A stretch of 64,000 nt of DNA from Mycolicibacter heraklionensis (GCA_001673575.1 LZME01000023.1:20336-84335), one strand, 5' to 3'. Positions 9,599 through 18,310 are shown, counted from the first letter of the stretch. Translations and numbers: made by a program. Notes: a model not told the origin generated them from the letters alone.

Positions 9599-10383
9599 CT
9601 CCGCGTGCCGCCGGCAGCGGCTCACAGTCTGGATCGGAGTACGCCGACGTCGGCGATATGTTTCGTGAGCTCGCCCAATACGATGCCGACTCACCCGACT
9701 TCCGCAACCGTAAGGACAAGATCGTCGAGCGGTGCCTGCCGCTGGCCGACCACATCGCCCGCCGGTTCGAAGGCCGCGGGGAGTTACGGGACGACCTGGT
9801 ACAAGTAGCTCGGGTGGGTCTGGTCAACGCGGTGACACGCTTCGACGTCGAGACCGGCTCGGATTTCGTCTCCTTCGCGGTTCCGACGATCATGGGCGAG
9901 GTCCGCCGCCACTTCCGCGACAACAGCTGGTCGGTCAAGGTTCCCCGCCGGCTGAAAGAGTTGCACCTTCGGTTGGGTGTGGCCACCGCCGAACTGTCGC
10001 AACGCCTGGGACGGGCGCCGACCGCCTCCGAGCTCGCGGCCGAACTTGAGTTGAGCCGCGACGAGGTGGTTGAAGGACTGGTCGCCGGCAGCTCGTACAA
10101 CACGCTGTCGATTGACGGCGGCGGTAGCTCGGACGAAGATGACGTCCGTTCGATCGCTGACACCCTCGGTGAGGTTGACGCCCGGATGGACCGCATCGAG
10201 GATCGAGAGGCGTTGCGGCCCTTGCTCGATGCCCTTCCAGAACGCGAACGTACCGTGCTGGTGCTGCGGTTCTTCGAGTCGATGACCCAGACCCAGATCG
10301 CCGAGCGCGTCGGCATCTCCCAGATGCACGTATCGCGCTTGCTGGCCAAATCGCTGGCGAAGCTGCGCGATCAGCTGCAGTAG
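9595..10383 (+). CDS. sigF: Alternative sigma factor SigF
   Basis: A 262-residue sigma-70 family (SigB/SigF group) factor for general stress and stationary phase. Region 2 spans about residues 30-105 (DLVQVARVGLVNAVTRFD, FVSFAVPTIMGEVRRHFRD), region 3 about 110-170 and region 4 about 200-260, with a helix-turn-helix in QTQIAERVGISQMHVSRLLAKS. It starts at a GTG overlapping the rsbW stop. In M. tuberculosis accA3 follows directly; here about 41 kb of stress genes intervene. Many genes around it carry SigF-type promoters. Confidence 0.96.
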   Translation: MTPRAAGSGSQSGSEYADVGDMFRELAQYDADSPDFRNRKDKIVERCLPLADHIARRFEGRGELRDDLVQVARVGLVNAVTRFDVETGSDFVSFAVPTIMGEVRRHFRDNSWSVKVPRRLKELHLRLGVATAELSQRLGRAPTASELAAELELSRDEVVEGLVAGSSYNTLSIDGGGSSDEDDVRSIADTLGEVDARMDRIEDREALRPLLDALPERERTVLVLRFFESMTQTQIAERVGISQMHVSRLLAKSLAKLRDQLQ

Positions 10384-10389
10384 CACGGC

Positions 10390-10845
10390 TCATCGCAGCC
10401 CGTAGATCTGCGACCACAACCGGCTGAGTTCGGCTTCGTGGGCATCGCCGAACATGTAGGCCGGTGAGGCGATCGGCAGCGCGCGCTCGACCCGGACCAG
10501 AACGGCTTCGCGACACGGAAACTGGGGTCCGTGGGTGTCAATGACCCACCGCCTTAGCCACTCGTAGACCTCGTCACCGGGCGGTCGCAACTGCGCGGTG
10601 CCCTTGAAGCGGTAGCCGCGCCGCTTGAGGAAGTCCACCACGTTGACCTCGATGCGCGGGTCGCGGCGCAGGTCGGCCGCCGTCGTCGGCGACGCCATGT
10701 GCATGAATGCCAGGTGCTCGTCGCCGTAGACCAGCAGGGATTCCTTGGGTGACAGGTTCGGCGACCCGTCCTCGCAGACGGTGGCCACGAACGCCAGCTT
10801 TGCGCTCTCGACGATCTGACGCATGTCATGGTCGATGATGCACAC
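10390..10845 (-). CDS. Pyridoxamine 5'-phosphate oxidase-fold protein
   Basis: A 151-residue split-barrel flavin-binding-type protein (AFVATVCEDGSPNLSPKESLLVYGDEHLAF, RRDPRIEVNVVDFLKRRGYRFKG). Members of this superfamily bind FMN, F420 or haem and act on diverse substrates, so the reaction is not predictable. The first start is a GTG at 10845; an ATG seven codons later (MRQIVESAK) is an alternative. A full SigF-type promoter lies 48 bases upstream. It converges with sigF with six bases between the genes. Confidence 0.75.
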   Translation of the reverse strand: MCIIDHDMRQIVESAKLAFVATVCEDGSPNLSPKESLLVYGDEHLAFMHMASPTTAADLRRDPRIEVNVVDFLKRRGYRFKGTAQLRPPGDEVYEWLRRWVIDTHGPQFPCREAVLVRVERALPIASPAYMFGDAHEAELSRLWSQIYGLR

Positions 10846-10892
10846 CGCTCACCTCGTCGCTTCGCAGCCGTCATTCACCGCCCAGCGGTCGG

Positions 10893-10917
10893 TTACCCGC
10901 CCTTGCGCCCGGTAAAC
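10893..10917 (-). promoter_or_regulatory. SigF-type promoter for the flavin-fold gene
   Basis: Minus strand: GTTT (10917-10914), 15-base spacer, GGGTAA (10898-10893). A full consensus match in the gap upstream of 10845. Confidence 0.65.
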
Positions 10918-10932
10918 GGCGTCCGCGGCTGT

Positions 10933-12438
10933 TCAGCTGCCGGCGGCCAGGCCGCGGGTGGCCGGGCCTTCCAGAAGGGTCCCGTCGGGGGCGAAGCGCG
11001 ACCCGTGTAGCGGGCACTCCCAGGCCCGGTCGGCATCGTTCCAGGTGACGATGCCACCCAGGTGGGGGCAGACCGGGGAGAGGCGGTGTTCTACGCCGTC
11101 CCCCCGACACTGGGCCTGCAGGTGCCACGGAGGTCCGCTGACCACGCCGGCGTCGGTGCCCAGACATTGCTGGCCGATGTGGGCCGTCGGCGTGATCCAG
11201 CCCTTCGCCAGGTTGACGCCGACCGCGAGGTTGGCTGCCAGGGCCGTCGGCAGGCCCCGTAGCTCGCTGGTTCTCCAGCTGGCGAACGCCCGGTCCCAAT
11301 TCGGTCGCTCGCCGATCAGCCGGCCCGACAGCGCCAGTGCGGCGGCCGCCCCGTTGGTCATGCCCCATTTGTTGAACCCGGTTGCCACGTAGATGGTTTC
11401 GTTCTCCGGAAGGATGGGGCCGACGTAGGGCAGCTCGTCGACGGGCGCGTAGTCCTGTGCTGACCACAGGTGCGTGCGCGTAGCGCCCGGGTAATGCCTG
11501 ACCGCCCATGACTCGAGTTCGGCCAGCGCATCCATCGGGTGCTTTTCGCGGCCGACGGTGTGGCCCGCCCCGCCGACCAGGAGCAGTTCTGAGCCGTTGA
11601 CCGGGGCGTAGCGCAGCGATCGCGTCGGTGCATCGGTGGAGATCATCATGGGCCGGGTGACCTCCCCGGGCACGTCGAACGCCATGCAGTATGACCGGCT
11701 GGGTTTGACGCGGGCAAAGTATCCGCCGCGGTCCAAGATTGGGATTCCGGTGGCCAGCACCAGTTGGGAGGCCTGCAATTCGGCGTGCCGGTGCGGGCCG
11801 TCGACTTCCAGCCGAAGTCCGTGACGGCTGCTGGAAACCCGCTGTACCCGCGTGTGTTCCAGCAGTTGTCCGCCGGTGGCGAGCAATTCGCCGCGCAGCG
11901 CGTCCAGAAACGGCATCGGGTCGAACTGCGCCTGTTCGGGCAGCCGGACACCGCCGTGGTAGGAGAATGGCACGTCGGCGTGCGGCTCCCACGTCGCCCG
12001 CAGTCCCAGCGCGCGGCAGGCCTCGAACTCGGCGCGTGCCGCCGCCACCCCACGCTCGGACTGGGCGAAACTGTAGGCGTCCTCGCGCTGGACCGGCACC
12101 CCGGCGGCCGCACAGAACGACAGCAGCCAGTCCTGTCCGGCGCGGTTGCCGTCCAGGTACGCAGCGGCCAGGCTTTTGCCCTGCTTCGCCGCGATTGTCG
12201 ACAGCTGGGTGGCCTGCAGCAAGCTGATCTTGGCGGTGGTGTTCCCGGTCGCGCAGGCTCCGACCGTCCGCGCCTCCAGCACCAGCACTTGGCGGCCTGC
12301 GCGGGCCAGCAGCACCGCGGTCATCAGACCGGTGATACCGGTGCCGGCCACCACCACGTCGGCGACACCGGGCAGATCTTCGGCGGTGCCCGAAGCAGGC
12401 GATGTTGCGATCCGGTCGGCGAGCCACAACGAGGTCAT
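10933..12438 (-). CDS. FAD-dependent oxidoreductase with C-terminal Rieske domain
   Basis: A 501-residue fusion. Residues 25-390 form a DAO-type FAD oxidoreductase (GTGITGLMTAVLLARAGRQV dinucleotide fold; ATGFNKWGMTNGAAAALALSG near the end). The last 80 residues are a Rieske [2Fe-2S] domain with its two ligand pairs CPHLGG and CPLHGS. This architecture is known in bacteria, but its substrate is unknown. It diverges from the zinc alcohol dehydrogenase at 12564; both have full SigF-type promoters, and its -10 lies only 9 bases before the ATG, implying a very short leader. Confidence 0.88.
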   Translation of the reverse strand: MTSLWLADRIATSPASGTAEDLPGVADVVVAGTGITGLMTAVLLARAGRQVLVLEARTVGACATGNTTAKISLLQATQLSTIAAKQGKSLAAAYLDGNRAGQDWLLSFCAAAGVPVQREDAYSFAQSERGVAAARAEFEACRALGLRATWEPHADVPFSYHGGVRLPEQAQFDPMPFLDALRGELLATGGQLLEHTRVQRVSSSRHGLRLEVDGPHRHAELQASQLVLATGIPILDRGGYFARVKPSRSYCMAFDVPGEVTRPMMISTDAPTRSLRYAPVNGSELLLVGGAGHTVGREKHPMDALAELESWAVRHYPGATRTHLWSAQDYAPVDELPYVGPILPENETIYVATGFNKWGMTNGAAAALALSGRLIGERPNWDRAFASWRTSELRGLPTALAANLAVGVNLAKGWITPTAHIGQQCLGTDAGVVSGPPWHLQAQCRGDGVEHRLSPVCPHLGGIVTWNDADRAWECPLHGSRFAPDGTLLEGPATRGLAAGS

Positions 12439-12447
12439 GGTCGATCA

Positions 12448-12472
12448 GTACCCCGCGGGGCGGTGGTGAAAC
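12448..12472 (-). promoter_or_regulatory. SigF-type promoter for the FAD-Rieske gene
   Basis: Minus strand: GTTT (12472-12469), 15-base spacer, GGGTAC (12453-12448). The start codon at 12438 is about one base-pair turn past the -10. Confidence 0.65.
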
Positions 12473-12500
12473 GTGCGGGATTCGCCGGCATGGACAACGT

Positions 12501-12526
12501 GTTTGCGCTGCGGAGTGGGCGGGTAG
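12501..12526 (+). promoter_or_regulatory. SigF-type promoter for the alcohol dehydrogenase
   Basis: GTTT (12501-12504), 16-base spacer, GGGTAG (12521-12526), 38 bases upstream of the ATG at 12564. It is back to back with the minus-strand SigF site at 12448-12472. Confidence 0.65.
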
Positions 12527-12563
12527 CCCGGCGGTGTTCGCGCGACACGATGGAGGCGACCCG

Positions 12564-13742
12564 ATGCGGGCAGTCACATGGCAGGGCAAGCGCAAAGTCC
12601 AGGTCGACACCGTCCCCGACCCGGTGATCGAGAAGCCGACCGACGCGGTCATCGAAGTGACGACCACCAATATCTGTGGATCCGATCTGCATCTCTACGA
12701 GGTGCTCGGTGCGTTCATGGACCCCGGTGACATCCTGGGGCACGAGCCGATCGGCATCGTGGCCGAGGTCGGACGCGAGGTCAACAACCTCAAACCCGGT
12801 GATCGAGTGGTCATCCCGTTCCAGATCGCTTGCGGTCATTGCTGTATGTGTCAACACGGCCTGCCGACCCAGTGCGACACCACCCGGGTCCGCGAGCAGG
12901 ACACCGGAGCCGCACTGTTCGGTTACTCCAAGCTCTACGGCCAGGTTCCGGGGGCGCAGGCGCAATACCTGCGGGTTCCCCAGGCGCAATACACCCACAT
13001 CAAAGTTCCTGAGGGCCCGCCGGATTCGCGCTTCGTCTATCTGTCCGATGTGCTGCCGACCGCAATGCAGGCGGTTGACTACGCGGCGATACCCGACGGC
13101 GGGTCGGTGACGGTGCTGGGACTCGGGCCGATCGGTGACATGGCGGCCCGGATCGCCACGCATCAGGGGGCCCGGGTGATCGGCGTGGATCTGGTGCCCG
13201 AGCGGCTGGGCCGGCTGGCCAGACGCGGGATCGAAATCGTCGATCTGCGTGAGGTGTCCGACCTTGGTGAGGTGATACGCGACCGCACCGACGGCCGCGG
13301 GACCGATGCGGTGATCGATGCCGTCGGCATGGAGGCGCACGGCTCCGGCGGCGCCAAGGCCGTCCAGCAGCTCAGCTCGCTGCTGCCGGACGCCGTGGCT
13401 GGACCGTTGATCAGCAAGGCCGGCATCGACCGGCTTGCCGCGCTGTACGCCGCGATCGATATCGTGCGCCGCGGCGGCACCCTGTCGATCGTCGGTGTCT
13501 ACGGTGGAAAGCTCGACCCGTTGCCGATGTTCACCTTGTTCGACAAGCAGATCACGCTGCGGATGGGCCAGGCCAACGTCAAGCCGCGGATCGAGTCGCT
13601 GATGCCGCTGCTGACCGACGACGACCCGCTGGGCGTCGAAACCTTTGCCACGCACGAACTGCCGCTGGAACAAGCGCCAGAGGCCTACGCGATGTTTCAG
13701 GAGAAGCGCGACGGCGCGGTGAAGATCACGCTCAAGCCGTGA
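12564..13742 (+). CDS. Zinc-dependent alcohol dehydrogenase (MDR family)
   Basis: A 392-residue medium-chain dehydrogenase. The catalytic zinc site includes C in NICGSD and HE in LGHEPIG; the structural zinc lobe is CGHCCMCQHGLPTQC; the nucleotide fold carries VTVLGLGPIGDMAAR. The long insert after the Rossmann fold (RTDGRGTDAVIDAVGMEAHG, then a 40-residue variable stretch) is like glutathione-independent formaldehyde dehydrogenases, but the substrate cannot be read from the sequence. GGAGG precedes the ATG. It is probably induced by SigF together with the divergent FAD-Rieske enzyme. Confidence 0.88.
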   Translation: MRAVTWQGKRKVQVDTVPDPVIEKPTDAVIEVTTTNICGSDLHLYEVLGAFMDPGDILGHEPIGIVAEVGREVNNLKPGDRVVIPFQIACGHCCMCQHGLPTQCDTTRVREQDTGAALFGYSKLYGQVPGAQAQYLRVPQAQYTHIKVPEGPPDSRFVYLSDVLPTAMQAVDYAAIPDGGSVTVLGLGPIGDMAARIATHQGARVIGVDLVPERLGRLARRGIEIVDLREVSDLGEVIRDRTDGRGTDAVIDAVGMEAHGSGGAKAVQQLSSLLPDAVAGPLISKAGIDRLAALYAAIDIVRRGGTLSIVGVYGGKLDPLPMFTLFDKQITLRMGQANVKPRIESLMPLLTDDDPLGVETFATHELPLEQAPEAYAMFQEKRDGAVKITLKP

Positions 13743-13743
13743 C

Positions 13744-15504
13744 TCAAGTCGTGTTAAGACCGGCCAACTGGTGTGCGGCCTCGAACAGCAGCGCGTGCGC
13801 GAAGGCCTGCGGCAGGTTGCCGCGCAACTGACGTTGGCTCACGTCATACTCCTCGGCGAGCAGGCCCGGAGGTCCGCATGCGGTGCGGCCCCGCTCGAAC
13901 CATTGAAGCGCAGCAAGGTCATTGCCCTGTTGGTGATCGGCCAGCGCCATGACGAAGTTGCACAGCAGAAAGGCTCCCTCGGCCTCGCCGAGGCCGCGCT
14001 GGTCGGGCCGGTAGCGGTAGACGAATCCGTCTTGGGTGAGGTCCCGGCGCACGGCGGCCAGGGTCGCCAGGGTGCGGGCATCATCGGCCGCGACGGCTCC
14101 GCGCAGGCCGGGCAGCAACAGCGCGGCGTCGATCCCGGAGTCATCGGGTGCGCGTTGCCATCTGCCGTCTCGGTGCAGACAATCGCTGCTGGTGTCGCTG
14201 ACCAGTTTGTCGGCCAGCCGCTGCCACTGGGCACCTTCGGCCAGCGACGCCACGCCGGCGATTCGGCGCAGCCCGGCCGCGCACATCAGCCGGGAATGGG
14301 CCCAGCGTTGGTTGTCGAGTTCCCAAATGCCGGCATCTGGTTCGGCGCAACGTTTTTCGATCGCATCCACCAGGGTTTGCACCGCGCCCCAATGGGTGCC
14401 GTCCAACCGGTCAAGTCGGCCGGCGGCGGCCAGCAACAACAGCGCCTCCCCGAAGGTGTCGAGTTGGAACTGCCCGCCCACCCAGTTTCCGGTTTTGGCC
14501 GACGCGCCCGGGTACCCGGGCAGCGACAGGTCGTGTTCGGGCGGCGGCATCGTCGCGTCGACGCAGTACGCCGGCCGCAGGTCAGGTCCGTCGGCCAGCA
14601 CCCGTTCGGTGACGAACCGGACGGCGTCATCGAGCAGCGGATGCGGGCCGGCAGCGGCGATCGCCTGTCCGGTGTAGCACTGGTCGCGAATCCAGCAGTA
14701 GCGATAGTCGTAGTTGCGCCCTTCTTTGGCCCGTTCCGGCAGCGACATCGTCGCCGCCGCGACCATGCCACCGCCGGTGCTGGTCAGGCCGCGCAGTACC
14801 GCATAGGCCAGTTGTGCATCGATATCGGCCAGCGTGCCGGTGACCTCGGGAACAGCTTGCTTCCAAGCATTTTCGGTTCCATCCCAGGCCGTTTCCGCGC
14901 CCACAGGCTGGTCCGGCAGCTCGTGATCGGACAACTCCAACACCAGATCGTGGTCGCTTCCCGGCGCGACGTCGAGCACCATGCGTAGCGATCCGTCGGC
15001 GGCGGGGCGGGCCGTGGCCCCGCCCGCCCACCGGAATCGGTGCGGCCCCGACCGTCCGGTCCAGACGCCATCTTCGCAAGAGAGCCCCGACATGGCGGTG
15101 GCGCCGAAGCCGGCGCGAACGTCCAGTGCAACCTGCAAGCGCATCGGCCGATCGAGTGCGCGGATGCGACGTAGCACCACTGCGGTGTGCATGTCCCCGG
15201 GGAAGGCCAGCGCCTCGCGGCACTCCACGATCCCATCGGTAGTGACCCAGCGGGAACGCCAGATCAGCGATCGGTCCTCGTATCGGCCGCCCCACACGTA
15301 GCGCAGCTCCGGGGTGACGGCATAGACCCCGGAGCCCCCGAGCAGCGAACTGAAGACCGCCGGACTGTCCCAGCGGGGCAAACACATCCAGCCGAAATCG
15401 CCGCGCGGCCCGACCACGATCCCGCGTTCGCCATCGGCGATCAACGCATACTGGCGCAGCACCTGAGGCGGGAAGCGTTCAAGCAGCGGAGGTCCCTCGT
15501 CCAT
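13744..15504 (-). CDS. Glycoside hydrolase family 15 enzyme
   Basis: A 586-residue GH15 protein with an N-terminal beta-sandwich (GDFGWMCLPRWDSPAVFSSLLGG, residues 35-60) and a C-terminal (alpha/alpha)6 barrel with the hallmark NYDYRYCWIRD, around residue 265. Mycobacterial relatives include trehalases and glucoamylase-like enzymes, so hydrolysis of trehalose or an alpha-glucan is the best guess. It converges with the alcohol dehydrogenase at one base. Its ATG faces the next gene, leaving little promoter space; no SigF-like site is clear here. Confidence 0.85.
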   Translation of the reverse strand: MDEGPPLLERFPPQVLRQYALIADGERGIVVGPRGDFGWMCLPRWDSPAVFSSLLGGSGVYAVTPELRYVWGGRYEDRSLIWRSRWVTTDGIVECREALAFPGDMHTAVVLRRIRALDRPMRLQVALDVRAGFGATAMSGLSCEDGVWTGRSGPHRFRWAGGATARPAADGSLRMVLDVAPGSDHDLVLELSDHELPDQPVGAETAWDGTENAWKQAVPEVTGTLADIDAQLAYAVLRGLTSTGGGMVAAATMSLPERAKEGRNYDYRYCWIRDQCYTGQAIAAAGPHPLLDDAVRFVTERVLADGPDLRPAYCVDATMPPPEHDLSLPGYPGASAKTGNWVGGQFQLDTFGEALLLLAAAGRLDRLDGTHWGAVQTLVDAIEKRCAEPDAGIWELDNQRWAHSRLMCAAGLRRIAGVASLAEGAQWQRLADKLVSDTSSDCLHRDGRWQRAPDDSGIDAALLLPGLRGAVAADDARTLATLAAVRRDLTQDGFVYRYRPDQRGLGEAEGAFLLCNFVMALADHQQGNDLAALQWFERGRTACGPPGLLAEEYDVSQRQLRGNLPQAFAHALLFEAAHQLAGLNTT

Positions 15505-15547
15505 GGCAGATGCATACCCGCCGCCGCGCGCGGGTAGTCACCGATTC

Positions 15548-16660
15548 ATGAGCCTGCCCTGCGGCATGCCGGTCCCCGTCGACTCGGTCGAGGTCGCCGC
15601 CTACTCGATTCCCACGGATTCGCCGGAATCCGACGGCACCGCAATGTGGGATTCCACCACGATAGTGCTGGTAAGGGTGCACGCCGCCGGACATATCGGC
15701 ACCGGCTACAGCTACGCCGGCACCGCGGCGGCCACGGTGGTGCGTGACGAGCTGACCGAGGTCGTCACCGGTGGCGACGCCACGGTGCCGCCGGCACGCT
15801 GGGCCGACATGGTGCACGCGGTGCGTAACCTGGGCCGGCCCGGAGTGGTGGCCGAGGCGATCGCCGCCGTCGACGTCGCGATATGGGACCTGCGGGCCCG
15901 ACTGCTCGACGAACCGTTGGCGGTCGCGTTGGGAGCGGTGCACGAGGTCACCCCGATCTACGGCAGCGGGGGCTTCACCTCGTATGACGACAACAGCTTG
16001 TGCCGCCAGCTCGGCGGATGGGTCGAGGAGGGCATCGGCCGGGTCAAGATGAAAGTCGGCCGCGACCCCGCCGTCGATGCCGCACGTGTGGCGGCGGCCC
16101 GCCGCGCGATCGGCACTCACACCGAGTTGTTCGTCGACGCCAACGGCGCCTACCAGCGCAAGCAGGCGCTGGGCTGGGCTGGGCGCTTCGCTGAGCAGCA
16201 GGTGAGCTGGTTCGAGGAACCAGTCAGCTCCGACGACCTCGAAGGCTTGCGCCTGCTGCGCGACCGCAGCCCGGCGGGCATGGATATCGCCGCTGGCGAA
16301 TACGGCTATGACGTTCCCTATTACCAGCGCATGCTCGATGCTGGTGCCGTCGACTGTCTGCAGGCCGACGTCACCCGCTGCTTGGGCATCACCGGAGTGC
16401 TCAAAGTGGGTGCGTTGTGCGATGCCCGGGGTTTGGATCTGTCATTGCACTGTGCGCCGCAGATCAGCGCGCACGTCGGTACCGCACTGTGGCATCTGCG
16501 TCATCTGGAGTATTTCCACGATCATGTGCGGATCGAGCACATGGCCTTCGACGGTGTTCTGCTCCCGCAACCGGGCGGCGTGCTGCGTCCCGACCGCAGC
16601 TGTGCCGGTCACGGGTTGACGGTCAAAGCGACTGACCTGGAACACTTTCGGGTGGCCTGA
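15548..16660 (+). CDS. Enolase-superfamily enzyme (mandelate racemase/muconate lactonizing type)
   Basis: A 370-residue enolase-superfamily enzyme. Visible catalytic elements are the RVKMKVG K-x-K motif, the metal ligands D in VDANGAY, E in WFEEPV and E in AGEYGYD, and the late LHCAPQIS histidine region. Substrates of this superfamily are acid sugars, dipeptides or aromatics; none can be assigned. The ATG at 15548 is chosen because an earlier in-frame ATG at 15503 would overlap the divergent GH15 start. The 3' end overlaps the convergent cutinase gene by 38 bases. Confidence 0.82.
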   Translation: MSLPCGMPVPVDSVEVAAYSIPTDSPESDGTAMWDSTTIVLVRVHAAGHIGTGYSYAGTAAATVVRDELTEVVTGGDATVPPARWADMVHAVRNLGRPGVVAEAIAAVDVAIWDLRARLLDEPLAVALGAVHEVTPIYGSGGFTSYDDNSLCRQLGGWVEEGIGRVKMKVGRDPAVDAARVAAARRAIGTHTELFVDANGAYQRKQALGWAGRFAEQQVSWFEEPVSSDDLEGLRLLRDRSPAGMDIAAGEYGYDVPYYQRMLDAGAVDCLQADVTRCLGITGVLKVGALCDARGLDLSLHCAPQISAHVGTALWHLRHLEYFHDHVRIEHMAFDGVLLPQPGGVLRPDRSCAGHGLTVKATDLEHFRVA

Positions 16661-17297
16661 GGTGTTCGACGGCGAAGTCCGCCGCTTGCGCGGTCATGCC
16701 GTTTGCCGCGTACGCGGCGTGCGCGGCGCCGTCGCCGCCCACCGAGCAGACCGGATCGCCGGGCGCGCACAGGTCGATCGTCTTGGCTGCATAGCCCGGC
16801 CCGACCGTCACCGGCGGCGCGCCGATGGAGTTCAGGAACGCCGCCGACGGCTTCCCCAGCAGCGCCACGGCGGCGACGTGCCCGGCCGCCTCGGGCGGTA
16901 GCGCCGCCCCGAGCCCGCCGGCCGCCGGCTCGGTGACATACCCCATCAGCGCGGCGCCGCGGGAGTATCCGCCGAGGACCATCTGGGTGCTCGGACATCC
17001 GGCTGCCATATCGCGGATGTGGCCGGCCGCATCGGTGACACCGGCGGCGGACGGGCCGAATTCGGGTACCGCCGGAAAGTTGACCGGGTAGACATCCACA
17101 TTGCGACCCCAGGTGCGCCACCGTAGTGCGTCGATGAACTGCTGGCCGATCCATCCGACGCCTGGGGCCTCGCCGGTGCCGCGGGCGAACACCACCTGAA
17201 CGTCGGGGCAGCCGGTGGCGCCCGCGTCGCCGCCGGCGGGCGAACACAGCAGCGTCCACCCAGACAGGGTCACCGCGGTGAGGATCCGAGTAATCAC
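16623..17297 (-). CDS. Cutinase-family secreted esterase
   Basis: A secreted serine esterase of the cutinase family, 224 residues. A signal peptide (ILTAVTLSGWTLLC) precedes the mature domain: CPDVQVVFARGTGE, the nucleophile in GGYSRGAAL, the Asp in CAPGDPVCS and the His in HAAYAANGM complete the triad, with two disulfides expected. Mycobacterial members cleave lipid esters. The longest frame starts at 17318, but a full SigF-type -10 (17311-17316) lies downstream of that codon, so the GTG at 17297, seven residues in, is the likelier start. Confidence 0.87.
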   Translation of the reverse strand: MITRILTAVTLSGWTLLCSPAGGDAGATGCPDVQVVFARGTGEAPGVGWIGQQFIDALRWRTWGRNVDVYPVNFPAVPEFGPSAAGVTDAAGHIRDMAAGCPSTQMVLGGYSRGAALMGYVTEPAAGGLGAALPPEAAGHVAAVALLGKPSAAFLNSIGAPPVTVGPGYAAKTIDLCAPGDPVCSVGGDGAAHAAYAANGMTAQAADFAVEHLRPPESVPGQSL

Positions 17298-17310
17298 AGC
17301 ACTTCGTCCG

Positions 17311-17336
17311 ATACCCACTACAACCGGCGAGCAAAC
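17311..17336 (-). promoter_or_regulatory. SigF-type promoter for the cutinase gene
   Basis: Minus strand: GTTT (17336-17333), 16-base spacer, GGGTAT (17316-17311). The -10 overlaps the start of the longest reading frame and points to translation from 17297. Confidence 0.65.
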
Positions 17337-17434
17337 CGTGGTTTAGCGCGGGCGAAAACGGCAAGCCTAGTTCGGTGCCGTCGTCGACGGAACATGTGAC
17401 AAACATGAGTTGAAGGATTGAAGGGGAGAAACCA

Positions 17435-17878
17435 ATGATCACAACGTCTTTGACCAGACTTGCCGCGGCCGGCGGCATGGCGCTGGCGTTGGCGAGCGGC
17501 ACCGGCTTGGCAAACGCCGCACCGGCCCAGCCGACCCAGCCAGCTCAACCGGGCCAGCCGGCCCAACCCGGACAACCGGCCCAGCCGGCCCAACCCGGAC
17601 AACCGGTACAGCCGGGCCAAACAAACCAGTGGTCGCAGAACCCCGCGGTGAACACGACCTGCAGCTACTCCCAGGTCGTGGCGGCAATGAACGCGCAATC
17701 GCCGGACACCGCAGCACAATTCAACGCGGCACCCATGGCGCAGTCGTTCTTGCAGAACTTCCTTGCGGCACCGCCGCCGCAACGTGAGCAGATGCTCGAG
17801 CAGGCCCAGGCAGTGCCGGAGGCGGCGCAGTACGTCAACCTGGTCGGGCCCATCGCCAAGACCTGTGACAAATACTGA
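17435..17878 (+). CDS. Haemophore-related secreted protein with PAQPGQ linker
   Basis: A 147-residue exported protein. A signal peptide ends near GLANAAPA; residues 29-65 are a Pro/Gln/Gly linker built of AQPGQP-type repeats; the remaining 80 residues (NTTCSYSQVVAAMNAQSP, FLQNFLAAPPPQREQ, final TCDKY) are the same helical haemophore-related domain as in 6184-6519, including both cysteines. The linker may tether the domain away from the membrane or wall. GGGGAG precedes the ATG. Confidence 0.78.
   Translation: MITTSLTRLAAAGGMALALASGTGLANAAPAQPTQPAQPGQPAQPGQPAQPAQPGQPVQPGQTNQWSQNPAVNTTCSYSQVVAAMNAQSPDTAAQFNAAPMAQSFLQNFLAAPPPQREQMLEQAQAVPEAAQYVNLVGPIAKTCDKY
17515..17625 (+). repeat. Short coding repeat (Pro-Gln-Gly linker)
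   Basis: Imperfect 9- to 18-base repeats of the type CAGCCGGCCCAACCCGGA encode PAQPGQPAQPGQ. Strain-to-strain length variation is likely. Confidence 0.7.
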
Positions 17879-17881
17879 GTG

Positions 17882-18310
17882 ATGACTCAATCGACCGGGG
17901 CCGGCAGCACCATCGCGGACGCGGCCAAGCGGGAAGCCGACGCGTACCGCGGCGACAACCCGCGCCCACTGGGGGGATACGTGATTGTGCTGCTGGTCTA
18001 CGGCGGGTTGGTCGCGGCGGTAACCGTGGCCGCCGCGGCCACCGGCCGCCGTCTGCCGCAGGGCTGGAGGGCCGCAGACCTGCTGACGGTGACTCTCGGT
18101 ACCCACAAACTGTCCAGAACGTTGGCCAAGGACGCGGTGACCAGCCCGCTGCGCGCGCCTTTTGCCCACTACACGGGGACCGGGGGCCCCGCCGAGGTGA
18201 TGGAGGAGACCAGGCGCTCCAGCGCGCTGTGTCACAGCCTGGGGGAGCTGTTGACATGACCGTTTTGTCTGGATATGCGCATCCACGACCGATGCGGATA
18301 CCGCGGCGTC
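17882..18310 (+). pseudogene. Truncated DUF1360 membrane protein
   Basis: The first 125 codons match DUF1360 (PLGGYVIVLLVYGGLVAAV, THKLSRTLAKDAVTSPLRAPF, HSLGELLT). At 18257-18259 a TGA stands where the family has the first Cys of its CPFC motif, and the frame then reads PFCLDM before homology ends; the usual last membrane segments are absent and a new gene starts at 18393. This looks like a nonsense mutation plus loss of the C-terminus. The truncated protein could still be made; function of DUF1360 is unknown. Confidence 0.6.

Noticed and set aside
10871-12670. A 599-codon minus-strand frame
   Set aside because: It lies in another frame of the FAD-Rieske gene and runs through the divergent promoter; its composition is Arg/Pro/Ala-rich with no domain.
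15511-15537. ATACCC and GGGTAG between the GH15 and enolase-superfamily genes as SigF sites
   Set aside because: Neither has a GTTT-like -35 at 15-17 bases.
18257-18259. Selenocysteine at the TGA of the DUF1360 gene
   Set aside because: Homology ends within six codons after the TGA and no insertion element was evident; nonsense decay is simpler.
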